Notes under the pieces: generated by a model
The model's database searches: none
What the model was told of the DNA's origin: nothing
What the model saw: the letters and a program-made list of their open reading frames with translations, nothing else
Part shown: positions 7,120 through 13,718 of the stretch, one piece after another
Position numbering within the stretch: position 1 is the first letter of the stretch
Layout of the letters: each line of letters opens with the position of its first letter
Source of the DNA: Vibrio tasmaniensis 1F-187
Lineage (GTDB): Bacteria > Pseudomonadota > Gammaproteobacteria > Enterobacterales > Vibrionaceae
DNA length: 13,718 bases
Assembly: GCF_000272405.2 (NCBI RefSeq)
Contig: NZ_AJZM02000196.1
Span: 1-13,718 of the forward strand
Direction: 5' to 3'
Translations under genes and position numbers: made by a program

Positions 7120-7493
7120 AATGTTGGTGTCTTCGTCATTGCAATTTTACCTGCCATCGCTAACCAGCCAAGCGCACCAAAGAAAGAGAACACTCTCAGT
7201 AGCTTGTTTTTACCTAGCTTAAGCGCAAAGAAGCCCAATGCGATGTAAGCCATAACACAGGTTAGTTTTTCGGTTAACCAGGGTGCTGCTGGTGTAAATG
7301 GAATAAAGCCAGTGATAAAAATCAAACCAATACCCGAAAGCAACAGCAATGAGTCATTGATATGAGGGAAACGCTGTAAGAAAGGATGCTTAAGCTTCGG
7401 TGAGTTAGTCATCATAAGAGCGAAACGAATCGAAAGAAGCAGTGCGCTTATAGCAATCGTTAATAGGTGAAAATGTTTTAGACCTTCGTACAT
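7110..7493 (-). CDS. sirB2: SirB2-family four-helix membrane protein
   Basis: A 127-residue hydrophobic protein with four likely membrane helices at about residues 8-28, 47-65, 75-92 and 100-119, joined by short basic or polar loops (PKLKHP, KLGKNKLLR). Length, helix count and position between prmC and sirB1 match the SirB2 family (E. coli ychQ). Function is unknown in the family; the conserved gene order suggests a link to envelope or LPS functions through kdsA, but this is inference. A good AAAGGA ribosome site lies about 6 nt before the ATG at 7493. The 190-bp gap separating it from prmC is much larger than the other gaps in the cluster, so a second promoter for sirB2-sirB1-kdsA may lie there. 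Confidence 0.88.
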   Translation of the reverse strand: MYEGLKHFHLLTIAISALLLSIRFALMMTNSPKLKHPFLQRFPHINDSLLLLSGIGLIFITGFIPFTPAAPWLTEKLTCVMAYIALGFFALKLGKNKLLRVFSFFGALGWLAMAGKIAMTKTPTFFG

Positions 7494-7554
7494 GGTATTC
7501 CTTTATATTTTTATATGTCTTTCGTTAACACGAGCCACACAATACCCGTTAATG

Positions 7555-7596
7555 CTCTGTAGTTCTGCGTAAAATCTCTGTATTTCTGCGTTAAAT
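7555..7596. repeat. Two abutting 21-bp tandem repeats between prmC and sirB2
   Basis: Copy 1 is 7555-7575 and copy 2 is 7576-7596. They match at 19 of 21 positions (differences at 7562/7583 and 7571/7592), and both contain the core TTCTGCGT. They lie in the 190-bp gap between prmC and sirB2. A recent local duplication is the simplest origin; a pair of protein-binding sites two helical turns apart is possible. Confidence 0.85.
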
Positions 7597-7599
7597 GCA

Positions 7600-7633
7600 T
7601 TATCGAGTTAAGTGTATTTTCGAGTTAAAGGTA
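7600..7633. repeat. Two abutting 17-bp tandem repeats next to the 21-bp pair
   Basis: TTATCGAGTTAAGTGTA (7600-7616) is followed directly by TTTTCGAGTTAAAGGTA (7617-7633), matching at 14 of 17 positions. The core TCGAGTTAA is perfect in both. It starts 3 bp after the 21-bp repeat pair, so the gap holds two separate tandem duplications. Confidence 0.8.
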
Positions 7634-7645
7634 TCAATTTAGCAA

Positions 7646-7677
7646 GTTAATCATCTATTGCTCACAAGATGATTAAC
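7646..7677 (-). repeat. Perfect 11-bp hairpin just after prmC
   Basis: GTTAATCATCT (7646-7656) and AGATGATTAAC (7667-7677) are perfect inverted repeats around a 10-nt loop. On the minus strand the hairpin begins 6 nt after the prmC TAG (7686-7684). No T-run follows, so it is not a classical terminator. It could lower read-through into sirB2, or protect the upstream hemA-prfA-prmC message from 3' exonucleases. Confidence 0.7.
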
Positions 7678-7683
7678 AGCAGC

Positions 7684-8556
7684 CTATGAACAGTAACGAC
7701 CCAATGTCACTCGGTCATTACCACCGTAATCTTTCTCTGTCACAACATCGAGATATCCGAGCGCCTGCATAATCTCACGTACAGCTAAACCTTGGTCGTA
7801 ACCGTGTTCAAACGCTAACCAACCTTCGTTTTCTAAAAAGCTTCGTGCGTTTTCAGAGATGTATCGAATATCAGCTAAACCTTTATCTTCAGCCACTAAC
7901 GCCGTAATAGGCTCAAAGCGTACATCACCTTGAGACAAGTGGGGATCATTCTTCTCAATATATGGCGGGTTAGAGACAATCAACGAAAACTTGATCGCTT
8001 CTTTTTCAGAGTTAGCTAGGTTCAAAGGCTCAAACCAACTGCCGTGTAAAAAGGTGGCGTTGGTGATATTCAAGCGTCGCGCATTTTCTGTCGCAAGTTG
8101 TTGCGCTTCCGGACGAAGATCAATACCCGTCACCGGTCGGTTCGGCATCTCAGACGCCAATGCCAAAGCGATCGCACCAGTACCAGTTCCTAAATCGAGA
8201 ATCGCACCTTGCTTGCCATACGTTTTGTCTAACGCCACTTCAACCAAGCGTTCCGTATCTGGACGTGGGATTAAAGTAGAAGGAGAAACTTTTAACGGCA
8301 GCGACCAAAACTCACGTTCACCAACAATATAAGCCACAGGCTCACCGGTTAAGCGACGTTTTAGAAGGGTATTGAATTCGGATTCTTGTTCTGAAGTGAG
8401 ATACTTCTCAGGCCAAGTCAGTAGGTAAGATCTTGGTTTATCTAAGGCGTGGCAAAGCAGTACCGCAGCATCAATCGAGGGCGATGTGTTATCGCCCTCT
8501 TGAAGCTGTACGATTGCTGACTTTAAAGCACTTTCAACCGTATATGCTGACTGCAT
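7684..8556 (-). CDS. prmC: Release factor N5-glutamine methyltransferase PrmC
   Basis: Methylates the glutamine of the GGQ motif of RF1 and RF2 with S-adenosylmethionine, raising peptide-release efficiency; its target RF1 is encoded by the gene next to it. The protein is 290 residues (E. coli 277). An N-terminal helical substrate-binding domain (1 to about 80) leads via GEREFWSLPLKV and LIPRPDTE (95-102) into a Rossmann methyltransferase domain with the SAM motif DLGTGTGAIALALA (121-134) and the catalytic NPPY (196-199). DVRFEPITALVA (211-222) and YGGNDRVTLGRY near the end are family hallmarks. It begins 5 nt after the prfA stop with no strong ribosome site, consistent with coupled translation. 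Confidence 0.97.
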   Translation of the reverse strand: MQSAYTVESALKSAIVQLQEGDNTSPSIDAAVLLCHALDKPRSYLLTWPEKYLTSEQESEFNTLLKRRLTGEPVAYIVGEREFWSLPLKVSPSTLIPRPDTERLVEVALDKTYGKQGAILDLGTGTGAIALALASEMPNRPVTGIDLRPEAQQLATENARRLNITNATFLHGSWFEPLNLANSEKEAIKFSLIVSNPPYIEKNDPHLSQGDVRFEPITALVAEDKGLADIRYISENARSFLENEGWLAFEHGYDQGLAVREIMQALGYLDVVTEKDYGGNDRVTLGRYCS

Positions 8557-8561
8557 AGTAA

Positions 8562-9650
8562 TTAGTTGTGCTCAGCAAGTGCTGCTAGTTGATCTGCTTG
8601 GTGCTCTTGTAGAACAGGATCAAGCAGGCTTTGCATATCACCTTCCAGAACTTCGTTCAGGCGGTAGATAGTTAAGTTGATGCGGTGATCAGAAACACGG
8701 CCTTGAGGGTAGTTGTACGTACGAATACGGTCACTACGGTCACCAGAACCTAATAGGTTACGACGTGTATCTGAAATCGCAGCAGCACGACGCTCTTCTT
8801 CAGCTTGAACGATACGAGCCGCAAGAACAGCCATCGCTTTCGCTTTGTTTTTATGCTGAGAACGCTCGTCTTGACACTCTACTACTGTACCTGTTGGTAA
8901 GTGAGTAATACGGATTGCTGAATCCGTGGTGTTAACGTGTTGACCACCCGCGCCAGATGCACGGAAAGTATCAATCTTAAGGTCGCCAGCTTTGATCTCT
9001 GGCAGATCTGCTTCTGGAATCTCAGGCATAACCGCAACGGTACATGCAGACGTATGAACACGACCTTGTGATTCAGTCTCAGGTACACGTTGTACACGGT
9101 GACCACCAGACTCGAACTTCATTGTGCCATAAACAGCATCGCCACTGATTTTAGCGATCATCTCTTTAAAGCCGCCCTGCTCTGAAACATTGCTGCTCAT
9201 CACTTCGACGCGCCAGCCTTTTTTCTCGGCAAACTTAGAGTACATACGGAAAAGGTTACCCGCAAAGATACCCGCTTCATCACCACCTGCGCCGGCACGA
9301 ATCTCTAAGAAACAGTTACGCTCATCGTTTGGATCTTTTGGAATCAGAAGAATTTGCAGCTCATCAGTCAGACGTTCAATGTTCGCTTTCGCATCTTTGA
9401 TTTCTTCTTGAGCCATTTCACGCATTTCTGCGTCGTCTTCATTTGCCATCTCTTCAGCAGCTTCTAAATCTTCTTGAGCTTGCTGGTATGATTTAAAGCA
9501 CCCCGTCACCTCTTCTAATTGAGAATACTCTTTTGACAAGGCACGGAATTTATCTTGATTCCCAAGTACATCGGGATCACCAAGTAGATGTTGAACTTCT
9601 TCATAGCGTTCAACAAGTGTTTCAAGCTTTATTAGAATCGAGGCTTTCAT
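8562..9650 (-). CDS. prfA: Peptide chain release factor 1
   Basis: RF1 reads UAA and UAG stop codons in the ribosomal A site and triggers peptide release. It has 362 residues, two more than E. coli RF1. Domain 1 is the helical coiled region (about 1-105). The codon-reading PxT tripeptide is P190-E191-T192 in [10 protein letters not shown], where E. coli has PAT; the middle residue is known to vary. The peptidyl-transferase GGQ is 235-237 in [14 protein letters not shown], with Q237 the methylation target of PrmC. The C-terminal region has [20 protein letters not shown] and ends [14 protein letters not shown]. It starts 28 nt after hemA with only a weak A/G-rich stretch before ATG. The hemA-prfA-prmC order is conserved across gammaproteobacteria. 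Confidence 0.98.
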   Translation of the reverse strand: MKASILIKLETLVERYEEVQHLLGDPDVLGNQDKFRALSKEYSQLEEVTGCFKSYQQAQEDLEAAEEMANEDDAEMREMAQEEIKDAKANIERLTDELQILLIPKDPNDERNCFLEIRAGAGGDEAGIFAGNLFRMYSKFAEKKGWRVEVMSSNVSEQGGFKEMIAKISGDAVYGTMKFESGGHRVQRVPETESQGRVHTSACTVAVMPEIPEADLPEIKAGDLKIDTFRASGAGGQHVNTTDSAIRITHLPTGTVVECQDERSQHKNKAKAMAVLAARIVQAEEERRAAAISDTRRNLLGSGDRSDRIRTYNYPQGRVSDHRINLTIYRLNEVLEGDMQSLLDPVLQEHQADQLAALAEHN

Positions 9651-9678
9651 AATGTCTTATTCTGTTGGAGGTCGAATA

Positions 9679-10938
9679 TTATTGAGGGTTTTCTAAGCCC
9701 AAACTCTGTCTAATGACCGTTAATTTTGCAGGTTCTCCTTGCTCTGCTGCACTTTGGAGTGCACGCGTTGGAGCATGGATCAATTTGTTTGTGAGCTTGT
9801 TACTTAGCTCAAGTAAAACTTTTTCAGGGTCACCGCCAGCGGCAAGTGATTGTAAACTCTTACTTAATAATTCTTCTCGGATTTCATTGGCCGATTTGCG
9901 ATAGTCACGAATACTGTCTACCGCTTGCAGTGAACGCATCCAACTCATGAATGCCGCACTTTCTTCACTAACAATAGCTTCCGCTTGGATAGCTTCCACT
10001 TTACGTTGTTCAATGTTGCCATCAACAATCGACTGCAGATCATCAACGGAATACAGGTAAGCATCATTCAGATCGCCTACCTGAGACTCAACGTCTCGAG
10101 GCACTGCAATATCAACCAACAACATCGGTTGATGTTTTCTTGTCTTAAGTGCGGTCTCAACCATGCCCTTCCCAATAATAGGCAGTGGACTAGCGGTTGA
10201 GCTGATCACGATATCCGCTCGATGCAGGTGATCGGGGATTTCATTGAGGCTAATCACTTCAGCACCAAACTCTTCAGCTAGCCCTAAAGCACGCTCACGA
10301 GTTCGGTTGGCCACAATCATCTTGGTGCAACCATTCGCTGAAAGGTGTTTTGCCACCAATTCAATCGTCTCACCCGCACCTACCAATAACACCGTTGATT
10401 CAGCAATCGACTCAAAGATGTGTTTGGCTAATGTGCAAGCTGCGTAAGCAACTGAAACCGCGCTTCCGCCAATTTCAGTTTCAGTTCGAACACGCTTAGC
10501 GACAGAAAATGATTTCTGAAACAGTTTTTCCATTGAAGCATCAACAGATTTGTTATCTCGAGAGTCTGTATAAGCTTGCTTCACCTGACCTAAAATCTGT
10601 GGTTCACCCAACACCAGAGAGTCCAAACCACAGGCAACGCGCATTAAGTGCTTAATCGCGGCTTGCTCTTCATGGATGTAGATGCTCGGTTTTAATTCTT
10701 CAGGGCTAACTTGATGAAATACAGACAGCCAATCGATCAACTTGTTTTTTGCCACGCCTTTGACGTCACAATACACTTCAGTTCGATTACAGGTAGAAAG
10801 TATGACACTTCCATTTACGTGTGCATTTGCGTTAAGTTGCTTAAGTGCCTCAGATAATTTATCTGGACCAAAAGCGACTTTTTCTCGCAATTCAACCGAC
10901 GCTGTATTGTGATTGATACCTACGGCAAGCAAAGACAT
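9679..10938 (-). CDS. hemA: Glutamyl-tRNA reductase HemA
   Basis: Reduces glutamyl-tRNA(Glu) with NADPH to glutamate-1-semialdehyde, the committed step of the C5 heme pathway. It has 419 residues (E. coli 418). The catalytic domain starts [20 protein letters not shown] and holds the nucleophile C50 in [10 protein letters not shown] (47-56). [13 protein letters not shown] (111-123) is the family signature. The NADPH-binding domain has GAGETIE (187-193) and VANRTRERA (209-217). The C-terminal dimerisation region is helical (about 300-419). It is the first gene of the minus-strand cluster, reading away from lolB. In enterobacteria the N-terminus is a heme-responsive degradation signal; that has not been shown here. 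Confidence 0.98.
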   Translation of the reverse strand: MSLLAVGINHNTASVELREKVAFGPDKLSEALKQLNANAHVNGSVILSTCNRTEVYCDVKGVAKNKLIDWLSVFHQVSPEELKPSIYIHEEQAAIKHLMRVACGLDSLVLGEPQILGQVKQAYTDSRDNKSVDASMEKLFQKSFSVAKRVRTETEIGGSAVSVAYAACTLAKHIFESIAESTVLLVGAGETIELVAKHLSANGCTKMIVANRTRERALGLAEEFGAEVISLNEIPDHLHRADIVISSTASPLPIIGKGMVETALKTRKHQPMLLVDIAVPRDVESQVGDLNDAYLYSVDDLQSIVDGNIEQRKVEAIQAEAIVSEESAAFMSWMRSLQAVDSIRDYRKSANEIREELLSKSLQSLAAGGDPEKVLLELSNKLTNKLIHAPTRALQSAAEQGEPAKLTVIRQSLGLENPQ

Positions 10939-10979
10939 GTATCAGAAGTTCTCGATCAGGGAATGGAAACAAGGGGCGA

Positions 10980-11008
10980 ATTTTACTTGATGCATGGCTC
11001 TATTTAAA
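10980..11008 (-). promoter_or_regulatory. Candidate hemA promoter
   Basis: On the minus strand TAAAAT (10985-10980) is a good -10, with TTTAAA (11008-11003), a poor -35, at the ideal 17-nt spacing. The bases after the -10 are GC-rich (TCGCCCC). An imperfect palindrome, GCTCT-ATTTAA-AGAGC (10997-11012), overlaps the -35 and could be an operator. The predicted leader is about 35 nt. Confidence 0.4.
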
Positions 11009-11047
11009 GAGCAAGCGGGATTTGTTTTCCTGAGTTCGTGAATTCAA

Positions 11048-11056
11048 TGCTATAGT
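11048..11056 (+). promoter_or_regulatory. Candidate extended -10 promoter for lolB-ispE
   Basis: TGCTATAGT (11048-11056) fits the extended -10 motif TGnTATAnT. The -35 region is weak (TTCCTG at 11027-11032, 18-nt spacer), as often seen with extended -10 promoters. The predicted start is about 36 nt before the lolB ATG. It faces away from the hemA promoter, 40 bp away. Confidence 0.5.
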
Positions 11057-11098
11057 TGAGACGTTTTTTAGATAAATTTGAACAAGTTGTGAGCAAAT

Positions 11099-11767
11099 AT
11101 GAGCAAGCTTCGAAAAATCACGTCTCTTATTTTTTTGACCATCATTATGGTGGGTTGCTCGTCTATCCCAGAACAACCGACCAGCGTTGAGTGGCAAAGT
11201 CACCAAAACAGGCTTTTACAGATAGAAAACTATCAAGCTTCAGGCAAGCTCGCTTACATTTCTCCAGAGCGACGCCAAAGCCTAAACTTCATATGGAAGC
11301 ACTCCCCAAATCAAAGCCAATTAAGACTGACCACTTTCCTTGGTCAAACCGCCTTGAACCTTACAATTGACAGTTTGAGTGCAAAAGTCGTGACTTACGA
11401 TGATCAAGTATTCACCCATGCAAGTGCATCTGTATTAGTAGAGCAACTTACTGGATTGCAGATCCCCATTGATCACCTACCACAATGGTTCCTTGGCATT
11501 CCCGACCAAGCAGATAGCTACCAACTCAACAGCACCAACACGCTTGAATCTTTGTCTAAACAAGTCAGCAGTCAATTATGGACACTGAATTTTGCTAACT
11601 ATCGCAATACGGAGATGCCGAGTACACTATTATCTGGTGAAGACAACAGGAACTCTAGTGAAGACAGCACGAACGTAGAGACAATTCCCCTCCCTACTCG
11701 ATTGTCATTTAAGCAAGACGAGAACAAAATCAACATTGTAGTTTCGAAGTGGACACTGAAAAAATGA
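11099..11767 (+). CDS. lolB: Outer-membrane lipoprotein receptor LolB
   Basis: LolB receives lipoproteins from periplasmic LolA and inserts them into the inner leaflet of the outer membrane. The 222-residue precursor has a basic start (MSKLRKITS), a hydrophobic core and a lipobox ending G19-C20; Ser at +2 fits outer-membrane sorting. The family pattern is clear: [20 protein letters not shown] (32-51), [10 protein letters not shown] (61-70), FLGQTALNL (80-88), [19 protein letters not shown] (117-135) and the final strand [13 protein letters not shown]. coli LolB is about 207 aa. The extra length is a polar insert at about residues 170-197, rich in Ser, Asn, Glu and Thr, between the strand WTLNFANY and LPTRLSF. 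A weak GTGAG precedes the ATG. The last 4 bases overlap ispE (ATGA). Confidence 0.94.
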   Translation: MSKLRKITSLIFLTIIMVGCSSIPEQPTSVEWQSHQNRLLQIENYQASGKLAYISPERRQSLNFIWKHSPNQSQLRLTTFLGQTALNLTIDSLSAKVVTYDDQVFTHASASVLVEQLTGLQIPIDHLPQWFLGIPDQADSYQLNSTNTLESLSKQVSSQLWTLNFANYRNTEMPSTLLSGEDNRNSSEDSTNVETIPLPTRLSFKQDENKINIVVSKWTLKK

Positions 11768-12639
11768 TAACAACGCCAACTCACTGGCCTTCGCCAGCTA
11801 AGCTGAATTTATTTCTCTACATCACTGGCCGACGCGACAATGGCTATCACGAACTTCAGACCCTATTTCAGTTTGTCGACTTTGGCGATGAACTTACGGT
11901 TACCGCAAACCGAGAAACAAGCTCGATAACAATCACACCTGAAATTCCAGGTGTTGCGACAGAAGATAACCTGATTTGGAAAGCCGCAACTGCCCTTCAA
12001 CAATACACATCGACGACTTTCGGTGCGGATATTGAGTTAAAGAAAGTGCTTCCTATGGGAGGTGGCATTGGCGGAGGCTCTTCAAATGCCGCAACCGTGT
12101 TGGTCGCGCTCAACCATTTATGGCAACTCAACCTGTCTGATGACCAGTTAGCTGAGATTGGCTTAAAGCTTGGTGCAGACGTTCCGGTCTTCGTTCGAGG
12201 CCACGCCGCCTTTGCTGAAGGTGTTGGTGAACAATTACAACCCGCTAATCCGGATGAGAAATGGTATCTCGTTGTTAAACCTCAAGTGAGCATAGCAACT
12301 GTAGACATATTCACACATTCAGAATTAACTCGAAATACGCCGAAGCGAGCACTATCAACGCTTCTAGAGCAAGAATACGTAAACGATTGCGAAAAAATTG
12401 TGCGAATGCTGTACCCAGAGGTTGATAAGCAACTTTCATGGCTGCTACAATACGCGCCGTCGAGATTGACTGGTACGGGTTCATGCGTTTTTGCTGAATT
12501 TAGCAGCAAAAAAGAAGCCGAATCAGTGCTAGAGCAACTGCCTGACACAGTTTCCGCGTTTGTCGCGAGAGGACGAAACATTTCGCCTTTAAAAGAAACT
12601 TTGGCTGAATACCAATCAGCCCACCCACAATCTATTTAA
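11764..12639 (+). CDS. ispE: 4-diphosphocytidyl-2-C-methyl-D-erythritol kinase IspE
   Basis: Phosphorylates CDP-methylerythritol with ATP in the MEP pathway to isoprenoid precursors. It is a GHMP kinase of 291 residues (E. coli 283). Start choice: ATG at 11764 overlaps the lolB stop as ATGA, and [16 protein letters not shown] aligns with E. coli [13 protein letters not shown]; an in-frame GTG at 11749 would add five residues with no family support. Active-site K13 lies in [15 protein letters not shown]. The ATP-binding Gly-rich loop [14 protein letters not shown] spans 97-110, the catalytic D139 lies in [15 protein letters not shown] (136-150), and the third motif is [12 protein letters not shown] near the C-terminus. 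The overlap indicates translational coupling to lolB. The C-terminal tail ([12 protein letters not shown]) slightly exceeds the E. coli end. Confidence 0.97.
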   Translation: MITTPTHWPSPAKLNLFLYITGRRDNGYHELQTLFQFVDFGDELTVTANRETSSITITPEIPGVATEDNLIWKAATALQQYTSTTFGADIELKKVLPMGGGIGGGSSNAATVLVALNHLWQLNLSDDQLAEIGLKLGADVPVFVRGHAAFAEGVGEQLQPANPDEKWYLVVKPQVSIATVDIFTHSELTRNTPKRALSTLLEQEYVNDCEKIVRMLYPEVDKQLSWLLQYAPSRLTGTGSCVFAEFSSKKEAESVLEQLPDTVSAFVARGRNISPLKETLAEYQSAHPQSI

Positions 12640-12666
12640 AACTGGACGCAACCCGAGGTTTCCACC

Positions 12667-13611
12667 GTGCCTGATATGAAGCTATTTGCTGGTAACGCAA
12701 CACCTGAACTAGCCCAACGTATTGCTGATCGTCTATACATCTCTCTTGGAGATGCTACTGTAGACCGTTTTTCTGATGGCGAAGTCGCTGTACAAATCAA
12801 TGAAAACGTTCGTGGTAGCGATGTATTCCTGATTCAATCAACTTGTGCACCAACCAATGACAACCTTATGGAATTGGTGGTAATGATTGACGCAATGCGC
12901 CGTGCTTCTGCTGGCCGTATTACTGCTGTAATCCCTTACTTCGGTTATGCCCGTCAAGATCGTCGTGTACGTTCTGCTCGTGTGCCTATTACTGCAAAAG
13001 TTGTTGCAGATTTCCTTTCTAACGTTGGTGTTGACCGCGTTTTGACTATCGACCTACACGCAGAGCAAATCCAAGGCTTCTTCGATGTACCTGTTGATAA
13101 CATTTTCGGCACTCCAGTTCTTCTAGAAGACATGGCTAACCGTGGCCTAGAAAACCCAGTTGTGGTTTCTCCAGACCTTGGTGGTGTTGTACGTGCTCGT
13201 GCTACAGCTAAAGCGCTAGGTGATGTTGACATCGCTATCGTTGATAAGCGTCGTCCACGTGCTAACGTTTCTGAAGTAATGAACCTAATCGGTGATGTTG
13301 AAGGTCGTGACTGTGTTATCGTTGATGACATGATCGATACTGGTGGCACACTATGTAAAGCAGCTGAAGCGCTTAAAGAGCGCGGTGCTAAGCGTGTATT
13401 CGCTTACGCAACTCACGCTGTATTCTCTGGTACTGCTGCAGAAAACATCCGCAATTCAGTTCTAGACCAAGTTATTGTTACCGATTCAATCAAGCTTTCT
13501 CCGGAAATGGCCGCGACAGGTAAAGTAACTGAACTAAGCCTTTCTCGCATGCTTGCTGAAGCGATTCGTCGTATCAGCAACGAAGAGTCTATCTCTGCGA
13601 TGTTCAACTAA
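12667..13611 (+). CDS. prs: Ribose-phosphate pyrophosphokinase (PRPP synthetase)
   Basis: Makes PRPP from ribose-5-phosphate and ATP for purine, pyrimidine, NAD, histidine and tryptophan synthesis. It has 314 residues (E. coli 315), nearly identical along its length. It begins with GTG, as in E. coli ([15 protein letters not shown]); GAGG lies 8 nt upstream. Motifs are [16 protein letters not shown] (35-50), [15 protein letters not shown] (94-108), [17 protein letters not shown] (129-145) with H131, the flexible catalytic loop KRRPRAN with K194 and R196, and the PRPP loop DDMIDTGGT (220-228). It ends EESISAMFN. Codon use looks more strongly optimised than in lolB or ispE, in keeping with high expression. 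It follows ispE by 27 nt with no terminator between; in E. coli prs also has its own promoter, and one may lie within ispE here. Confidence 0.98.
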   Translation: MPDMKLFAGNATPELAQRIADRLYISLGDATVDRFSDGEVAVQINENVRGSDVFLIQSTCAPTNDNLMELVVMIDAMRRASAGRITAVIPYFGYARQDRRVRSARVPITAKVVADFLSNVGVDRVLTIDLHAEQIQGFFDVPVDNIFGTPVLLEDMANRGLENPVVVSPDLGGVVRARATAKALGDVDIAIVDKRRPRANVSEVMNLIGDVEGRDCVIVDDMIDTGGTLCKAAEALKERGAKRVFAYATHAVFSGTAAENIRNSVLDQVIVTDSIKLSPEMAATGKVTELSLSRMLAEAIRRISNEESISAMFN

Positions 13612-13612
13612 T

Positions 13613-13630
13613 CAAAGCTCTATAGCTTTG
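13613..13630 (+). repeat. Short hairpin right after prs
   Basis: CAAAGCT (13613-13619) pairs with AGCTTTG (13624-13630) around a 4-nt CTAT loop, starting 2 nt after the prs stop. There is no T-run. It precedes the real terminator and may stabilise the 3' end of the message. Confidence 0.5.
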
Positions 13631-13659
13631 CTTTAGCAGAACAATCTGAAAAAGATATT

Positions 13660-13689
13660 AAGCACTTCATTCGATGAAGTGCTTTTTTT
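13660..13689 (+). terminator. Rho-independent terminator of prs
   Basis: AAGCACTTCAT (13660-13670) and ATGAAGTGCTT (13674-13684) form an 11-bp stem, followed by T7 (13683-13689). It lies 48 nt after the prs stop and closes the lolB-ispE-prs unit. Confidence 0.93.
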
Positions 13690-13693
13690 ATAT

Positions 13694-13718
13694 CTAATAC
13701 CAATCACAGTAAGTAAGT
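13694..13718. repeat. Possible start of a dispersed Vibrio intergenic repeat, cut by the window edge
   Basis: The last 25 bases include TAATACCAATCACAGTAAGT and end AAGTAAGT. From memory, TAATACCAATCACAGTAAG, and its complement ending ATTGGTATTA, recurs in intergenic regions of vibrios and relatives as part of a short repeat family. Only the edge is present, so no second arm can be seen here. Confidence 0.3.

Noticed and set aside
7656..7672. lac-operator-like TTGTGAGCAAT in the prmC hairpin loop (minus strand)
   Set aside because: Resembles only half of the operator; no matching second half and no sugar genes nearby, so taken as chance.
12282..12581. 99-codon antisense frame within ispE
   Set aside because: Shadow of ispE; no ribosome site and no recognisable domain.
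12954..13349. 131-codon antisense frame within prs
   Set aside because: A typical complement of a highly biased, well conserved gene; Ser/Arg/Thr-rich product with no family resemblance.

Overview
The window is a 13.7-kb piece of ordinary gammaproteobacterial core chromosome, most likely from a Vibrio, possibly of the Splendidus clade. That assignment is inference. It rests on recalled protein similarity (a NutA-type lipoprotein form of UshA, a Vibrio-like DUF3149 microprotein, a Vibrio-like RluF with a long basic tail), moderate AT richness and gene order. No mobile element, CRISPR array, prophage or defence system was seen.

Layout. Positions 1-23 (minus) are the 5' end of a tRNA-Pro gene that continues off the left edge, with a stable-RNA promoter at 61-110. 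Three plus-strand units follow: a 46-residue DUF3149 membrane microprotein (279-419), smrA (587-1168) and rluF (1346-2485), each with its own hairpin terminator. Two minus-strand genes come next: ybaK (2593-3066) and the lipoprotein 5'-nucleotidase ushA/nutA (3185-4846). A possible 15-codon leader ORF ends 2 nt before ushA. About 500 bases without a recognised gene (4897-5395) contain the terminator of the next unit.

From 10938 down to 5396 on the minus strand lies the conserved cluster hemA-prfA-prmC-sirB2-sirB1-kdsA. It covers the first committed step of tetrapyrrole synthesis, release factor 1 and the methyltransferase that modifies its GGQ loop, two conserved proteins of uncertain role, and Kdo-8-phosphate synthase for LPS. 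Diverging from it across a 160-bp promoter region is lolB-ispE-prs (11099-13611): outer-membrane lipoprotein receptor, isoprenoid precursor kinase and PRPP synthetase. A strong terminator follows prs. This divergent arrangement is the same as in E. coli.

The unusual points are small and local: the candidate ushA leader ORF, two adjacent tandem duplications plus an 11-bp hairpin between prmC and sirB2, a 10-bp repeat spaced 21 bp across the sirB2/sirB1 junction, a Ser/Asn/Glu-rich insert in LolB, and a 145-residue disordered tail on RluF. I found no convincing undescribed system here.
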